Positions 1-8,696 of a stretch of DNA of 64,000 nt are shown here, in pieces (the first letter of the stretch is position 1; every line of letters starts with the position of its first letter). Under the pieces are notes generated by a model. It saw only the letters and a program-made list of their open reading frames with translations, did no database searches and was not told where the DNA came from. Made by a program: the position numbers and the translations under genes. The DNA comes from Verrucomicrobiota bacterium (GTDB lineage Bacteria; Verrucomicrobiota; Kiritimatiellia; RFP12; UBA1067), in the NCBI GenBank assembly GCA_023269675.1, contig JAHFSX010000007.1:124001-188000 (forward strand). The letters run 5' to 3'.

Positions 1-2
1 CT

Positions 3-473
3 TTCGTGAAGGGCAAGCGCATCGAGACGCCGGTGAAGCCGCAGCCGCCCAAGTTTGAGGATCTCTACAAGCCGTACGATCCGCGCAAGCCGCCCAGCAC
101 CAAGCCGCTGACGGACAAGATGCTGTCGCGCGCGGAGATCGACAAGGCGTTGCGAGACGGCGCGCGGCCGGGCACGCAGAATCAGATTCCCGAGGACGAG
201 CTTTCGCGCTGCGTGCTGCTGGTCAAACGCGCGCTGTACGATGCGTGGGAGCAGCCGGGCGGGGGTGACGCGGGGTCGCGGCCGGCGCTGCTGGACATCC
301 ATTTGGACAGCTCGGGACGTATTGACAAGTACCGCATCCGGCAGTCGTCCGGGAGCGCTTTCTTCGACCAGACCGTGCTGAAAGCGGCCGCCAACGCGGC
401 CTCGATCCGCGGGCTCACGGCGCCGTTTCTCAAAAAGTACGAGACGCTGACCGTCGAGTTCAAACTGGAATAG
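3..473 (+). CDS. TonB-like C-terminal domain protein (5' partial)
   Basis: The frame is open to the left edge, so the N-terminus is probably missing; a GTG at 6 is in frame but has no visible ribosome binding site. The visible protein of about 155 residues begins with a Pro/Lys-rich linker (PVKPQPPKFEDLYKPYDPRK), typical of the stretch that spans the periplasm in TonB and TolA-like proteins. It ends in a TonB C-terminal fold: a region like LLDIHLDSSGRIDKYRI followed by SGSAFFDQTVLKAAANA and a final strand LTVEFKLE. TonB couples the inner-membrane proton motive force (via ExbB/ExbD) to outer-membrane transporters. The missing part should hold the membrane anchor. It converges with the RNA-binding protein gene and may share a bidirectional terminator with it. 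Confidence 0.7.
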   Translation, partial: FVKGKRIETPVKPQPPKFEDLYKPYDPRKPPSTKPLTDKMLSRAEIDKALRDGARPGTQNQIPEDELSRCVLLVKRALYDAWEQPGGGDAGSRPALLDIHLDSSGRIDKYRIRQSSGSAFFDQTVLKAAANAASIRGLTAPFLKKYETLTVEFKLE

Positions 474-476
474 CGC

Positions 477-508
477 AAAAAAGGCGGCACCCCGCGAAGG
501 GTGCCGCC
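477..508 (-). terminator. Intrinsic terminator of the RRM protein gene (possibly bidirectional)
   Basis: A perfect 10-bp inverted repeat, GGCGGCACCC (483-492) and GGGTGCCGCC (499-508), has a 6-nt loop. Read on the minus strand it is followed at once by six U (complement of A477-482), a classic intrinsic terminator about 30 nt after the RRM gene stop. Read on the plus strand the tail is only weakly U-rich, so termination of the TonB-like gene here is less certain. Confidence 0.85.
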
Positions 509-537
509 ACGTATTGTTTTCGTTTCGGGGAGCGCGC

Positions 538-903
538 CTACCAGCGGTCGCCGCCGCCGCCCCGGTCACCGCCGCCGCGACGGTCGCGGGAACCACCGCC
601 ACCGCCACCGCCGCCGCCATATCCGCCACCGCCGCCGCCACGAGGGCCACGGTCGTCACGCGGTTTCGGCTGGGACTCGTTGACACGCAGCTGACGGCCA
701 CCTGAGTCGTAGCCGTTCAGCGCCGTGATCGCCTGCTGGGCCTGAGCGCGGTCCGGCATTTCGACAAAGCCGAATCCTTTGGACTGGCCCGTCGCACGAT
801 CCATGACGACACGGGCAGAGGCAACCTCACCATGCGCCGCGAAGAGACTTCTCAAGTCGTCATCAGTAGTTGTATACGGAAGGTTGCCAACATAGATATC
901 CAT
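538..903 (-). CDS. Glycine-rich RRM RNA-binding protein
   Basis: This 121-residue protein has one RNA recognition motif at about residues 1-78. RNP2 is IYVGNL near the N-terminus and RNP1 is SKGFGFVEM near residues 41-49; these carry the aromatic residues that stack on RNA bases. The remaining 40 residues are an almost pure Gly/Arg tail (RGG-like), low in complexity and probably disordered. The layout matches bacterial and cyanobacterial Rbp proteins, which are often cold-induced and bind RNA in the cytoplasm. Upstream lie a candidate promoter and a long leader with two hairpins. The function beyond RNA binding is inference from the family. Confidence 0.9.
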   Translation of the reverse strand: MDIYVGNLPYTTTDDDLRSLFAAHGEVASARVVMDRATGQSKGFGFVEMPDRAQAQQAITALNGYDSGGRQLRVNESQPKPRDDRGPRGGGGGGYGGGGGGGGGSRDRRGGGDRGGGGDRW

Positions 904-953
904 GCCTGCATTCCTTGTCTGTTCGGTATCTTGCCATGTTGCTGCTAGAACCG

Positions 954-1006
954 ACGGTGCAGGTTTCCATGGCCCAAACCTGCACCGTGGGCATGACCCA
1001 TGCCCA
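954..1006 (-). promoter_or_regulatory. Two adjacent hairpins in the presumed leader of the RRM gene
   Basis: ACGGTGCAGGTTT (954-966) and AAACCTGCACCGT (976-988) form a perfect 13-bp stem with a 9-nt loop. Directly beside it, TGGGCATG (988-995) and CATGCCCA (999-1006) form an 8-bp stem with a 3-nt loop. Both lie between the candidate promoter (1086-1115) and the RRM start codon, so they would fall in the 5' leader of the mRNA. No U tract follows the first hairpin, so a control or stability element is more likely than a terminator. Apart from these and the two promoters listed separately, 904-1332 shows nothing recognisable. Confidence 0.5.
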
Positions 1007-1085
1007 GACGCGCCAACCCTCTCCGTCCGCTCTGCGGCTGAAGCGTTATGGCAACGCCGGTAAACCCAAATCCAGTAATGTCGGT

Positions 1086-1115
1086 ATGTTAAAAGATTCC
1101 CGTTCTTTCATGCAA
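1086..1115 (-). promoter_or_regulatory. Candidate sigma-70-type promoter for the RRM gene
   Basis: On the minus strand TTGCAT (complement of 1110-1115) and TAACAT (complement of 1086-1091) are separated by 18 bp. Transcription would start near 1079 and give a leader of about 175 nt. The call rests on motif match only. Confidence 0.4.
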
Positions 1116-1223
1116 GCGCAAATTGCATAAATCGGCGGAGGAACCGTCGGCCATTTTCGGCCGCCGGGGGGATCGTGTGTTTCGTTTCGCGCCATGCGTG
1201 TTTTTTTTGTTTTCCCCATTTAG

Positions 1224-1253
1224 CTTGCCGATGAGAAGGCGCAGGTGTAATTT
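1224..1253 (+). promoter_or_regulatory. Candidate promoter of the response regulator gene with an overlapping operator-like site
   Basis: TTGCCG (1225-1230) and TAATTT (1248-1253) are 17 bp apart, a plausible vegetative promoter about 75 bp before the ATG at 1333. The stretch 1224-1239 (CTTGCCGATGAGAAGG) matches the second upstream site of the kdp promoter (CTTGCCGATTACAAGG, 2754-2769) at 14 of 16 positions. A regulator bound here would cover the -35 box, which hints at negative autoregulation (inference). Confidence 0.4.
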
Positions 1254-1332
1254 TTAAAACACGCACCTGTACGCGGTCCTTCGCAAAGAACCGTCGGGAA
1301 GTTTGTTTGACACGCTTGAACTGAGACACAGC

Positions 1333-2694
1333 ATGATGACGACCGGCGATAACGACCCCGCGCCTCTCAACATCCTCGTCGTGGACGATGAGGCCAATAT
1401 CCGCAAGACGCTTGCCGTCTGTCTGGAGTCGCGCGGGCATCGTGTGACCGCCGTCAGCAACGTGTTGGATGCCCGGACTGAAGTTGATCGGCAGGCGTTC
1501 GAACTCGTTTTTGTGGACCTGCGGTTAGGCACGGAGAACGGACTCGACTTGATTCCCGTTCTTCTCGGATTATGCCCGTGGCTGAAGGTCGTGGTGATCA
1601 CGGCCTATGCGTCAGTAGGTACCGCCGTGCAGGCGATGCGGCTGGGGGCGACCGATTATATCCCCAAGCCGTTCACTCCCGAGCAGGTCGGGCTGGCCGT
1701 CGAACGGGTGGTCAATATCCGCAGCATGGAACAGCGTATCGCGACCCTGAAAGAGGATCTGCAGCGGCTGCATCCGGACGTGTCGTTCACCTCCCATCAT
1801 CCGGGCATGCAGCGTGCCGTCGAACTTGCCAAGCAGGTGGCGCCGTCAGAGGCGGTTGTTTTGCTCCGGGGGCCGAGCGGTACCGGCAAGACTGTGCTGG
1901 CACGGGCCATACACGCGTGGAGCCGCCGGGCAGACAAGCCTCTGGGCATTATCTCGTGCCCGACACTGAGCCCCGAGCTGCTGGAGAGCGAACTTTTCGG
2001 CCATGTGAAGGGCGCTTTCACGGGGGCGCTGCGCGACAACCCCGGGCGGGTCGCCGCCTGCGAAGGGGGCACCCTGTTTCTGGACGAGATCGGCGATTTG
2101 CCTTTGTCGATCCAGGCCAAGCTGCTGCGTTTCATCCAAGACCGTGAATACGAGCGCGTCGGCGACCAGCAGACGAGGCGGGCTGACGTCCGCATTATCA
2201 CCGCGACCAACACGGACCTGCAGAAGGCGGTTGCGAAAGGCGGCTTTCGTGAGGACCTCTACTATCGTCTGAATGTCATCCAGATTGTCCTGCCGCCGCT
2301 GGCTGACCGCCCCGACGATGTGGAGAGTCTGGCGAACAACATGCTGGCCTTTTTCGGCGCGCAGAATCATAAGGCCTTCGGGGGCTTCAGCGGCGAGGCC
2401 ATGAAGGCCTTGAGGGGTTACTCCTGGCCGGGGAACATCCGGGAACTGCGCAATGTGGTCGAGCGGGCCGCGATCTTGTGCCCGTCCGAACGTGTGGGGC
2501 TGGATCTTCTCCCGGATTCCATTGTCGCGCAGCCGTACCCCGTTCAGTTGGGCGACCCTCTCTCCTTGGAAACGATCGAGGAGAACCACATACGCCGCGT
2601 CATCGCCTCCACGAAATCGCTTCAGGAGGCGGCGGATATTCTTGGCATCGACCAAGCGACTCTCTGGCGTAAACGGAAACACTACGGCGTCTGA
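1333..2694 (+). CDS. NtrC-family sigma-54-dependent response regulator (Kdp locus)
   Basis: This is a 453-residue three-domain activator. An N-terminal receiver has the acidic pair near residues 18-19 and the phospho-acceptor at Asp62 (FVDLRL). A central AAA+ domain has Walker A GPSGTGKT near residue 180, the sigma-54 contact loop GAFTGA near residue 226 and Walker B LFLDEIGDLP. A C-terminal Fis-type helix-turn-helix covers about 430-453 (SLQEAADILGIDQATLWRKR). The ATG at 1333 is preferred to the TTG at 1303 because the protein then starts just before the receiver fold. It lies directly upstream of a histidine kinase and kdpFABC, so it most likely activates potassium uptake in place of the OmpR-type KdpE of enterobacteria. 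That role is inferred from position and from the sigma-54 promoter at 2822-2838. Confidence 0.93.
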   Translation: MMTTGDNDPAPLNILVVDDEANIRKTLAVCLESRGHRVTAVSNVLDARTEVDRQAFELVFVDLRLGTENGLDLIPVLLGLCPWLKVVVITAYASVGTAVQAMRLGATDYIPKPFTPEQVGLAVERVVNIRSMEQRIATLKEDLQRLHPDVSFTSHHPGMQRAVELAKQVAPSEAVVLLRGPSGTGKTVLARAIHAWSRRADKPLGIISCPTLSPELLESELFGHVKGAFTGALRDNPGRVAACEGGTLFLDEIGDLPLSIQAKLLRFIQDREYERVGDQQTRRADVRIITATNTDLQKAVAKGGFREDLYYRLNVIQIVLPPLADRPDDVESLANNMLAFFGAQNHKAFGGFSGEAMKALRGYSWPGNIRELRNVVERAAILCPSERVGLDLLPDSIVAQPYPVQLGDPLSLETIEENHIRRVIASTKSLQEAADILGIDQATLWRKRKHYGV

Positions 2695-2720
2695 TTTAGG
2701 CTGGGCAGCTCTTTTCCGTT

Positions 2721-2770
2721 GCCTTGTGTTTTGCAAGGCTTTCTCGGCCGGCTCTTGCCGATTACAAGGC
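2721..2770 (+). promoter_or_regulatory. Pair of putative enhancer sites (UAS) for the NtrC-type regulator
   Basis: Two inverted repeats share the architecture CTTG-N7-CAAG: site 1 at 2723-2737 (arms extend to GCCTTG/CAAGGC, 2721-2739) and site 2 at 2754-2768. Their centres are 31 bp apart, close to three helical turns, and sit near -118 and -87 from the predicted sigma-54 start. That is where NtrC-type dimers bind and oligomerise. Site 1 could also act as a weak terminator for the regulator gene, since TTTC follows it. Confidence 0.5.
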
Positions 2771-2821
2771 GCGCGGTTTGTCACGCCGTCATAACGTGTT
2801 GATGAAGCGTCGATGAGAGTC

Positions 2822-2838
2822 TGGCACGCCGTGTGCGT
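2822..2838 (+). promoter_or_regulatory. Sigma-54 (-24/-12) promoter of the kinase-kdpFABCD operon
   Basis: TGGCACGCCGTGTGCGT keeps the invariant GG (2823-2824) and GC (2835-2836) with exactly 10 bp between them and matches the consensus TGGCACG-N4-TTGC with one mismatch. Transcription would begin near 2848, 15 nt before the ATG at 2863. This excludes the GTG at 2833 as the start codon, because it would lie inside the promoter. Confidence 0.7.
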
Positions 2839-2862
2839 ATAAATCCGGCGGAGATCAATGCT

Positions 2863-4725
2863 ATGTTTGGAATCAGTCAGAAACTCATGCTGGGATTTGG
2901 CGGACTGCTCGCTGTCGTCGTTGCCCTCGGCCTGCTGACCATGCGCCAGATCGATGAGTTGGGCAAGGCCATCGATGTGATCCTCAAAGAGAATTACCGA
3001 AGCGTCGTGGCTTGCCAGCAAATGAAGGATTCCTTGGAACGCGTGGACAGCGGCATCCTGTTCACCCTCATCGGAGACGAGGAGAACGGGAAACGGTTGA
3101 TCGAGGGGAACATTTCCAAGTTCGGCGCGGGTCTGGAGGCGGAACTCGGCAATATCACGCTTGTCGGCGAGCGTGCGGGGGCGGTGCGGATCAGGACCCT
3201 TTTCGAGAGCTTTACAAACGCGTTGCCGCCCGTGATCCAGAGCGCCCGCCCGATGGAGGCCCGACGGGCCGATTACGTCTCTAAGCTGCAGCCGCTCTTT
3301 CAAGAAATCAAGAAAACGGCCCAAGAAATCTTGCTCATGAACCAGGCGAGCATGGACGAGGCGAACAATGCGGCCCGGCGTCTTGCGGCCGCGGCCTATC
3401 GCCGCATGCTGATGGCTATTCTTGTTTCCGCGCTGCTGACGTTTCTGTTCAGCTATCTTGCCCACAGATGGGTTCTGCATCCCATCAATCGGCTGATTGA
3501 GTCGACGGACGAAATCCGACGGGGGAATCTTGAGCTCGTGTTGAAACCGGGCTCCAGAGACGAGATCGGCCGCCTTTCGGAATCGTTCAATGAAATGGCC
3601 GCCGCCTTGAGACATGTCCGCAATGAGGACAGGGTCAACCTGATACGGACGCGCCGGGCAACGGAAGAGGTCTTCAACGCCCTCCCCGCGGCGATCGCCG
3701 TGCTCAATCTGGGCGGGAGAGTCGAGTTTTCCACGGATACGGCTGAGCGGCATTTCGGCCTGAAGCCGGGAGTCCTTGCGGGCGACCTGGGGTATGGCTG
3801 GATGACGCCTTTGCTGCAAAAGGCACTGGACCGCGACGGCATCGTGCGGCATGAGACGACAGGCGAGTGTTTCCAGCGGTTCATCGATAACCGCGAACAT
3901 TTCTTCCAGCCCATGGCCGTTCCCATCTCCATGGGCCCGGAGCGCCAGGAGTCGGCCGGCGTGACGTTGATCTTGAAAGACGTGACGCAGAGTCATGAGC
4001 AGCAAGAACTGAAGCGCGGTGTGCTGTCCACGGTATCGCATCAACTGAAGACCCCTCTGACCTCGCTCCGCATGTCCATCTACCTGCTTCTCGAGGAGCG
4101 GATCGGGGTTCTCAACGATAAGCAGACCGAGCTGCTCATCGCCGCCAGGGACGACAGCGAAAGGCTGGTGGGTATCCTTGACGACCTGCTCGACCTCAGC
4201 CGCATCGAGTCCGGCAAGGCGCAGGTGAATCCGGAGCCCGTGTCGCCGCATGCTTTGGCCCGTGATGGCATGGAACCCTTCCTCGTCGAGGCCAAGGATA
4301 AGGGGCTGACGATCATCAATGCGGTCCCCAACGATTTGCCCGAGGCGCTGGCGGACCGGGAAAAGATCGGCCAGGTGTTCGCGAATCTGCTTTCGAATGC
4401 CCTGCGTTTCACCCGTCCGGGCGGATCCGTCACGGTTCGGGCTTCCCCGGAGCCCGATCAGGTTGTCTTCTTCGTCGAAGACACGGGGGCGGGGATTCCG
4501 GCAGAGCATCTGGGTCACGTGTTCGAACCCTTCTACCGCGTTCCCGGTCAGGATGCGAAATCCGGCGTCGGGCTGGGGTTGGCGATCGTGAAGGAAATCA
4601 TCGGTGCCCATGGCGGCGAGGTCGGCGTAGAAAGCGAGGTCGGAAAGGGTTCGGCTTTCAGTTTCACGCTGCCCCTGCGAAGAGACGATCGCGCTTCACC
4701 CGCTGAAGCGGGAGAGAAAGGTTGA
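2863..4725 (+). CDS. Membrane sensor histidine kinase (KinB-like), Kdp locus
   Basis: The 620-residue protein has a transmembrane segment near residues 8-28, a periplasmic helical region to about residue 180, a second transmembrane segment (MLMAILVSALLTFLFSYLA), a HAMP linker, a PAS-like region (VFNALPAAIAVLNLGGRVEF), a HisKA box with phospho-acceptor His393 (TVSHQLKTPLTSLRM) and an ATPase domain with N box NLLSNALRF, G1 VEDTGAGIP and G2 GVGLGLAIVKEI. The ATG at 2863 has a GGCGGAG ribosome site. The order matches KinB-type kinases that pair with NtrC/AlgB-type regulators. Here it should phosphorylate the regulator encoded just upstream, supplying the kinase activity that the KdpD-like protein at 9286-10968 lacks. 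kdpF starts 4 nt after its stop codon, so the genes are one operon. Confidence 0.92.
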   Translation: MFGISQKLMLGFGGLLAVVVALGLLTMRQIDELGKAIDVILKENYRSVVACQQMKDSLERVDSGILFTLIGDEENGKRLIEGNISKFGAGLEAELGNITLVGERAGAVRIRTLFESFTNALPPVIQSARPMEARRADYVSKLQPLFQEIKKTAQEILLMNQASMDEANNAARRLAAAAYRRMLMAILVSALLTFLFSYLAHRWVLHPINRLIESTDEIRRGNLELVLKPGSRDEIGRLSESFNEMAAALRHVRNEDRVNLIRTRRATEEVFNALPAAIAVLNLGGRVEFSTDTAERHFGLKPGVLAGDLGYGWMTPLLQKALDRDGIVRHETTGECFQRFIDNREHFFQPMAVPISMGPERQESAGVTLILKDVTQSHEQQELKRGVLSTVSHQLKTPLTSLRMSIYLLLEERIGVLNDKQTELLIAARDDSERLVGILDDLLDLSRIESGKAQVNPEPVSPHALARDGMEPFLVEAKDKGLTIINAVPNDLPEALADREKIGQVFANLLSNALRFTRPGGSVTVRASPEPDQVVFFVEDTGAGIPAEHLGHVFEPFYRVPGQDAKSGVGLGLAIVKEIIGAHGGEVGVESEVGKGSAFSFTLPLRRDDRASPAEAGEKG

Positions 4726-4729
4726 ACTC

Positions 4730-4810
4730 ATGTTGTATCTTACAGGTGTGACACTGGCTTTGTGCATGGCGTATCTTGTTTACGCCATCGTCTACCCGGA
4801 GAGATTCTGA
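4730..4810 (+). CDS. kdpF: KdpF, small subunit of the Kdp potassium ATPase
   Basis: This 26-residue single-helix peptide (MLYLTGVTLALCMAYLVYAI then VYPERF) has the KdpF signature: Gly in the first turn of the helix, a YLVYA core and a terminal PExF. KdpF stabilises the KdpABC complex in the membrane. It lies in the canonical place, 4 nt after the kinase gene and 95 bp before kdpA. Confidence 0.9.
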   Translation: MLYLTGVTLALCMAYLVYAIVYPERF

Positions 4811-4905
4811 AGGTCGCGCGTTGTCCGAACGCGTCCCGCGATCCGGACATCGGGGGCCGCTCGAGACACGCGCAGACAGCTTTTAAAGTTTAGCGGAGGC
4901 ATCTC

Positions 4906-6582
4906 ATGTCGCTCATTTTTTCAGTGCTGATACTTGGCCTGGCCGTCATGCTGTCGTGGCCTCTGGCCAAAGGCATGATCTGGGCGATGTGTCCCGGCGG
5001 CCAAGCCGGCGGGTTCCGCCAGGGACTGGAGACACTGTTTCAAAAGGTGGGCGGGCCGGCGGCAGTCGAGGGGCAGGATTGGAAGGCCTATTGCCGGGCC
5101 ATGCTCCTGTTCAACGCGTGCATGTTCGCGGTTGTCCTTGCGGTGCTGTCGCTGCAGCGGTTTCTGCCACTCAACCCCGATGGCAAGGGGGCCTTGGAGC
5201 CCAGCCTGATCTTCCACACGGCGGCGTCCTTTACCACAAACACCAACCTGCAGCACTATTCGGGAGAAGTCTCTATGAGCTACTTCTCTCAGATCTTCGG
5301 CCTGATGTGGCTGCAATTCGTTTCCGCCGCCACCGGGCTTGCCGCGCTCGCGGCTCTCGCCCGGGGGCTGTCTGGCAAGACCGAGGTCGGGAACTTCTAT
5401 CGCGACCTCATGCGGGCGACGTTTCTCGTGCTGCTGCCGCTGGCCGTCGTGCTGGCGGTGCTGCTCGTCCTGGGCGGTGTGCCCATGACGCTGGAGGGCG
5501 CGGCCACAGCCCAGACGCTGGAAGGCGCGGTGCAAACCATCGCGCGGGGACCTGTCGCGGCTTTCGTCGCCATCAAGCAGCTGGGGACCAACGGCGGCGG
5601 ATTCTTCGGACCCAACTCGGCGCATCCCTTCGAGAATCCCTCGTTCTTCACCAATCTGGTCACGTGCGTGAGCATACCCCTCCTTCCGATGGCCTGCGTT
5701 TGGATGTTCGGACGGATCACGGGCCGGATGCGCCATGCCGCCATCGTCTTCGCGGTCATGGCGGCGCTGCTGATGGTCAAGGTCGGGCTCGCCGTCCATT
5801 TCGAGAGTGCCCCGGCAGCGGCGTTTGCCGGCCTGCCGGTTCAGGTGACCGGCAACCTCGAGGGCAAGGAGCTGCGGTTCGGCGCTGCAGCCGGACCTGT
5901 CTGGGGTGCCCTCACCACGGCCACCAGCAACGGGTCGGTGAACTGCATGCATGACAGCCTCAATCCGCTCACGGGACTCGTTCCGCTGATCGGCATGTGG
6001 CTCAACGTGACCTTCGGCGGTGTCGGCGTGGGCCTGATCAACATGTTCATCTACATCATCGTCGGGGTGTTCATTTGCGGCATGATGGTCGGGCGCACCC
6101 CGGAATACATGGGCCGGAAGGTCGAGACCCGCGAGATGAAGCTGGCGCTGCTGGCGCTGCTGGTGCATCCGCTCTTCATCCTCGGCGGAACCGCGCTCTT
6201 TGCGTCGACCTCCTGGGGCCTTGCGGCCGTGCACAATCCCGGCGCGCACGGCTTTACGGAAATCCTTTACGAGTTCAGCTCCGCCGCGGCCAATAACGGC
6301 TCGGGATTCGAGGGGTTGGGCGACAACACCGTTCCCTGGAATGTGGCGACGGGCATCATCATGCTGCTGGCCCGTTTCATTCCGATCGTTCTTCCCTTGG
6401 CGATCGCCGGTTCCCTCGCCGCCAAGAAGCCGACGCCTGAAACCGTGGGCACGTTGAGGACGGACACCCCGCTGTTCGGGTGGGTCATTCTGGGAAGCGT
6501 GGTCTTCATTGGCGCGCTCCTGTTTCTCCCGGTGGCCGTACTCGGGCCGATAGCAGAGCATCTGGCCGTGGCAGGGAAGTGA
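4906..6582 (+). CDS. kdpA: Potassium-transporting ATPase, potassium-binding subunit KdpA
   Basis: The 558-residue membrane protein is of normal KdpA length and belongs to the superfamily of K+ transporters with four pore-loop repeats. Pore-loop signatures are visible in order: TTNTNLQ near residue 110, GTNGGGFFGPNS near 227, ATSNGSVN near 342 and NNGSGFEG near 464. KdpA binds K+ and carries it through the inner membrane, driven by ATP hydrolysis in KdpB. A GCGGAGG ribosome site precedes the ATG at 4906. The 95 bp after kdpF holds no obvious second sigma-54 promoter, so transcription from 2848 is the likely source. Confidence 0.97.
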   Translation: MSLIFSVLILGLAVMLSWPLAKGMIWAMCPGGQAGGFRQGLETLFQKVGGPAAVEGQDWKAYCRAMLLFNACMFAVVLAVLSLQRFLPLNPDGKGALEPSLIFHTAASFTTNTNLQHYSGEVSMSYFSQIFGLMWLQFVSAATGLAALAALARGLSGKTEVGNFYRDLMRATFLVLLPLAVVLAVLLVLGGVPMTLEGAATAQTLEGAVQTIARGPVAAFVAIKQLGTNGGGFFGPNSAHPFENPSFFTNLVTCVSIPLLPMACVWMFGRITGRMRHAAIVFAVMAALLMVKVGLAVHFESAPAAAFAGLPVQVTGNLEGKELRFGAAAGPVWGALTTATSNGSVNCMHDSLNPLTGLVPLIGMWLNVTFGGVGVGLINMFIYIIVGVFICGMMVGRTPEYMGRKVETREMKLALLALLVHPLFILGGTALFASTSWGLAAVHNPGAHGFTEILYEFSSAAANNGSGFEGLGDNTVPWNVATGIIMLLARFIPIVLPLAIAGSLAAKKPTPETVGTLRTDTPLFGWVILGSVVFIGALLFLPVAVLGPIAEHLAVAGK

Positions 6583-6606
6583 CCGCCCGCTTCAAAAGGT
6601 AAAATC

Positions 6607-8685
6607 ATGAACGGTACTGGTAGCGAAATGAACAGGGCGAAACTCGAGCGCCGTCACGCCCGCCGCGCCTCGCTCTTCGAGAAGAGTCTGGTGGCAACCG
6701 CCGGGAAGCAGGCCTTCGCCATGCTGAAGCCTTGGGCCATGGCGCGAAACCCCGTCATGTTCATCACCGAAGTCGGCGCGCTCCTGACGACCCTTGTGTG
6801 CGTCCAGGATCTGTTACGGCACCGTGAAGCCTTGCCTTATACAGTGTCGGTGACCGTGATCCTGTGGGTGACCGTCCTGTTCGCCAACTTCGCGGAAGCC
6901 TTGGCCGAGGCTCGCGGCAAGGCGCAGGCGGACACGCTTAAGCACACCCGCCGCGCGACCTTGGCCCGCCGGGCGCTCGCCGGAGGCGAGGAACTGGTCA
7001 ACTCGGATGAGTTGCGCGAGGGCGACATCGTCCTCGTGAATGCGGGCGAGATCATCCCGAGCGACGGTGAAGTGGTCGAGGGCGCCGCATCCGTCGATGA
7101 ATCGGCGATCACCGGCGAGTCCGCGCCTGTCGTCCGTGAGGCGGGGGGCGACCGTTCGGGTGTCACCGGTGGCACGCGCGTGCTTTCGGATCAGATCAAG
7201 ATCCGCATCACGGCCGGCGCGGGCGAGTCCTTTCTCGACCGCATGATCGCGCTCGTCGAGGGGGCCGTCCGTCAAAAGACCCCCAACGAACTTGCCCTCA
7301 CCGTGACCTTGGCGGGACTGACGCTGGCCTTCCTCATGGTGACCGGTGCGCTGTGGCCGATCGGGCGCTACTTCGGGGTGGAGCTGCCGATCCCTACGCT
7401 GATCGCCTTGCTGGTCTGCCTGATTCCGACGACCATCGGCGCGCTTTTGGCGGCCATCGGCCTGGCCGGTATGGACCGGGCCCTCTCGGCCAACGTGCTG
7501 GCGAAAAGCGGCAAGGCGGTCGAATTGGCGGGCGACATCGACACGCTGCTTCTGGACAAGACGGGCACGATCACCATCGGCGACCGCCAGGCGACCGAGT
7601 TTCACCCCTTGCCCGGCGTTGGCTCGGAGCGGCTCGCCGAGGCGGCCATGTGCGCCTCGTTCGGGGATCTGACACCGGAAGGGAAATCGATCGTCAAACT
7701 CGGGGAGCGGATGCTTGGCTCGAAGGCGCCCCGTGAGACGCCCGGTGCCAAGGTGATCCCCTTTACGGCACAGTCGAGATTGAGCGGCATCGACTACCCC
7801 GACGGCAGCTCCTTCCGCAAAGGGGCCTCTGACGCGATGCGTGCCTATGTCCGGGCGCAGTGCGGCTCAATCCCTGATGCGTTACAGGGTCTCGTGGACG
7901 CGGTCGCCCGCCAGGGCAGCACGCCGATCGTTGTCGCCGAGGGCCCGAGCGTGCTGGGCGTGGTGGCGCTGTCGGACATCCTTAAGCCGGGCATCCAGGA
8001 CCGTTTCGAACGCCTCAGGGCCATGGGACTTCGCGTCGTCATGGTGACGGGCGACAACCCGCTCACCGCCGCCGCCATCGCGGGTCAGGCCGGGGTGGAC
8101 GATTTCATCGCGGAAGCCAAGCCGGAGGACAAGCTCGAGTACATCCGCAGGGAGCAGCGCGCGGGCCGGCTGATCGCCATGATGGGCGACGGCACGAACG
8201 ACGCCCCCGCGCTGGCCCAGGCGGACATCGGCGTGGCCATGAACTCCGGCACCCAGGCGGCCAAAGAGGCGGGCAACATGGTCGATCTCGACAGCGACCC
8301 GACCAAGCTGATCGAGATCATCGAGGTCGGGAAGCAGTTGCTCATGACCCGCGGCGCGCTGACAACCTTCTCGATCGCCAATGATGTCGCCAAATACTTC
8401 GCCATCATTCCGGCCATGTTCATGCTGGCGATCCCGCAGCTCGCGGTCCTCAACGTCATGCGTCTGGCAACCCCGCAGAGCGCGATCCTGTCAGCCCTGA
8501 TCTTCAACGCGATCATCATTCCCGTTCTCATCCCCGTCGCCATCAAAGGCGTGAAATACCGGCCCATGGGCGCGGACAGCCTGCTGCGGAGGAATCTGCT
8601 GATTTACGGCCTGGGCGGCATCGTGTCGCCTTTCTTCGGCATCAAATTGATCGACATGGCTTTGGTTATGGCCGGCGTCGTTTAG
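6607..8685 (+). CDS. kdpB: Potassium-transporting ATPase, ATP-binding subunit KdpB
   Basis: This is a 692-residue P-type ATPase. It has the actuator loop TGESAPV near residue 168, the phosphorylation motif DKTGTIT with the catalytic Asp near residue 317, the hinge [11 protein letters not shown] near 527 and the KdpB-typical stretch [20 protein letters not shown]. KdpB hydrolyses ATP and passes K+ inward from KdpA. In E. coli the TGES serine is the site of inhibitory phosphorylation, and it is kept here. The ATG at 6607 is used; an in-frame ATG at 6628 is an alternative. kdpA ends 24 bp upstream and kdpC follows after 11 bp. Confidence 0.97.
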   Translation: MNGTGSEMNRAKLERRHARRASLFEKSLVATAGKQAFAMLKPWAMARNPVMFITEVGALLTTLVCVQDLLRHREALPYTVSVTVILWVTVLFANFAEALAEARGKAQADTLKHTRRATLARRALAGGEELVNSDELREGDIVLVNAGEIIPSDGEVVEGAASVDESAITGESAPVVREAGGDRSGVTGGTRVLSDQIKIRITAGAGESFLDRMIALVEGAVRQKTPNELALTVTLAGLTLAFLMVTGALWPIGRYFGVELPIPTLIALLVCLIPTTIGALLAAIGLAGMDRALSANVLAKSGKAVELAGDIDTLLLDKTGTITIGDRQATEFHPLPGVGSERLAEAAMCASFGDLTPEGKSIVKLGERMLGSKAPRETPGAKVIPFTAQSRLSGIDYPDGSSFRKGASDAMRAYVRAQCGSIPDALQGLVDAVARQGSTPIVVAEGPSVLGVVALSDILKPGIQDRFERLRAMGLRVVMVTGDNPLTAAAIAGQAGVDDFIAEAKPEDKLEYIRREQRAGRLIAMMGDGTNDAPALAQADIGVAMNSGTQAAKEAGNMVDLDSDPTKLIEIIEVGKQLLMTRGALTTFSIANDVAKYFAIIPAMFMLAIPQLAVLNVMRLATPQSAILSALIFNAIIIPVLIPVAIKGVKYRPMGADSLLRRNLLIYGLGGIVSPFFGIKLIDMALVMAGVV

Positions 8686-8696
8686 GAGGTTACACC

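Noticed and set aside
2833..2862. GTG start for the sensor kinase
   Set aside because: The GTG lies within the sigma-54 promoter and upstream of its predicted transcription start; the ATG at 2863 has a ribosome site.
1846..4611. Minus-strand open frame of 921 codons across the regulator and kinase genes
   Set aside because: It lies antisense to two genes with full domain sets and has no recognisable motif.
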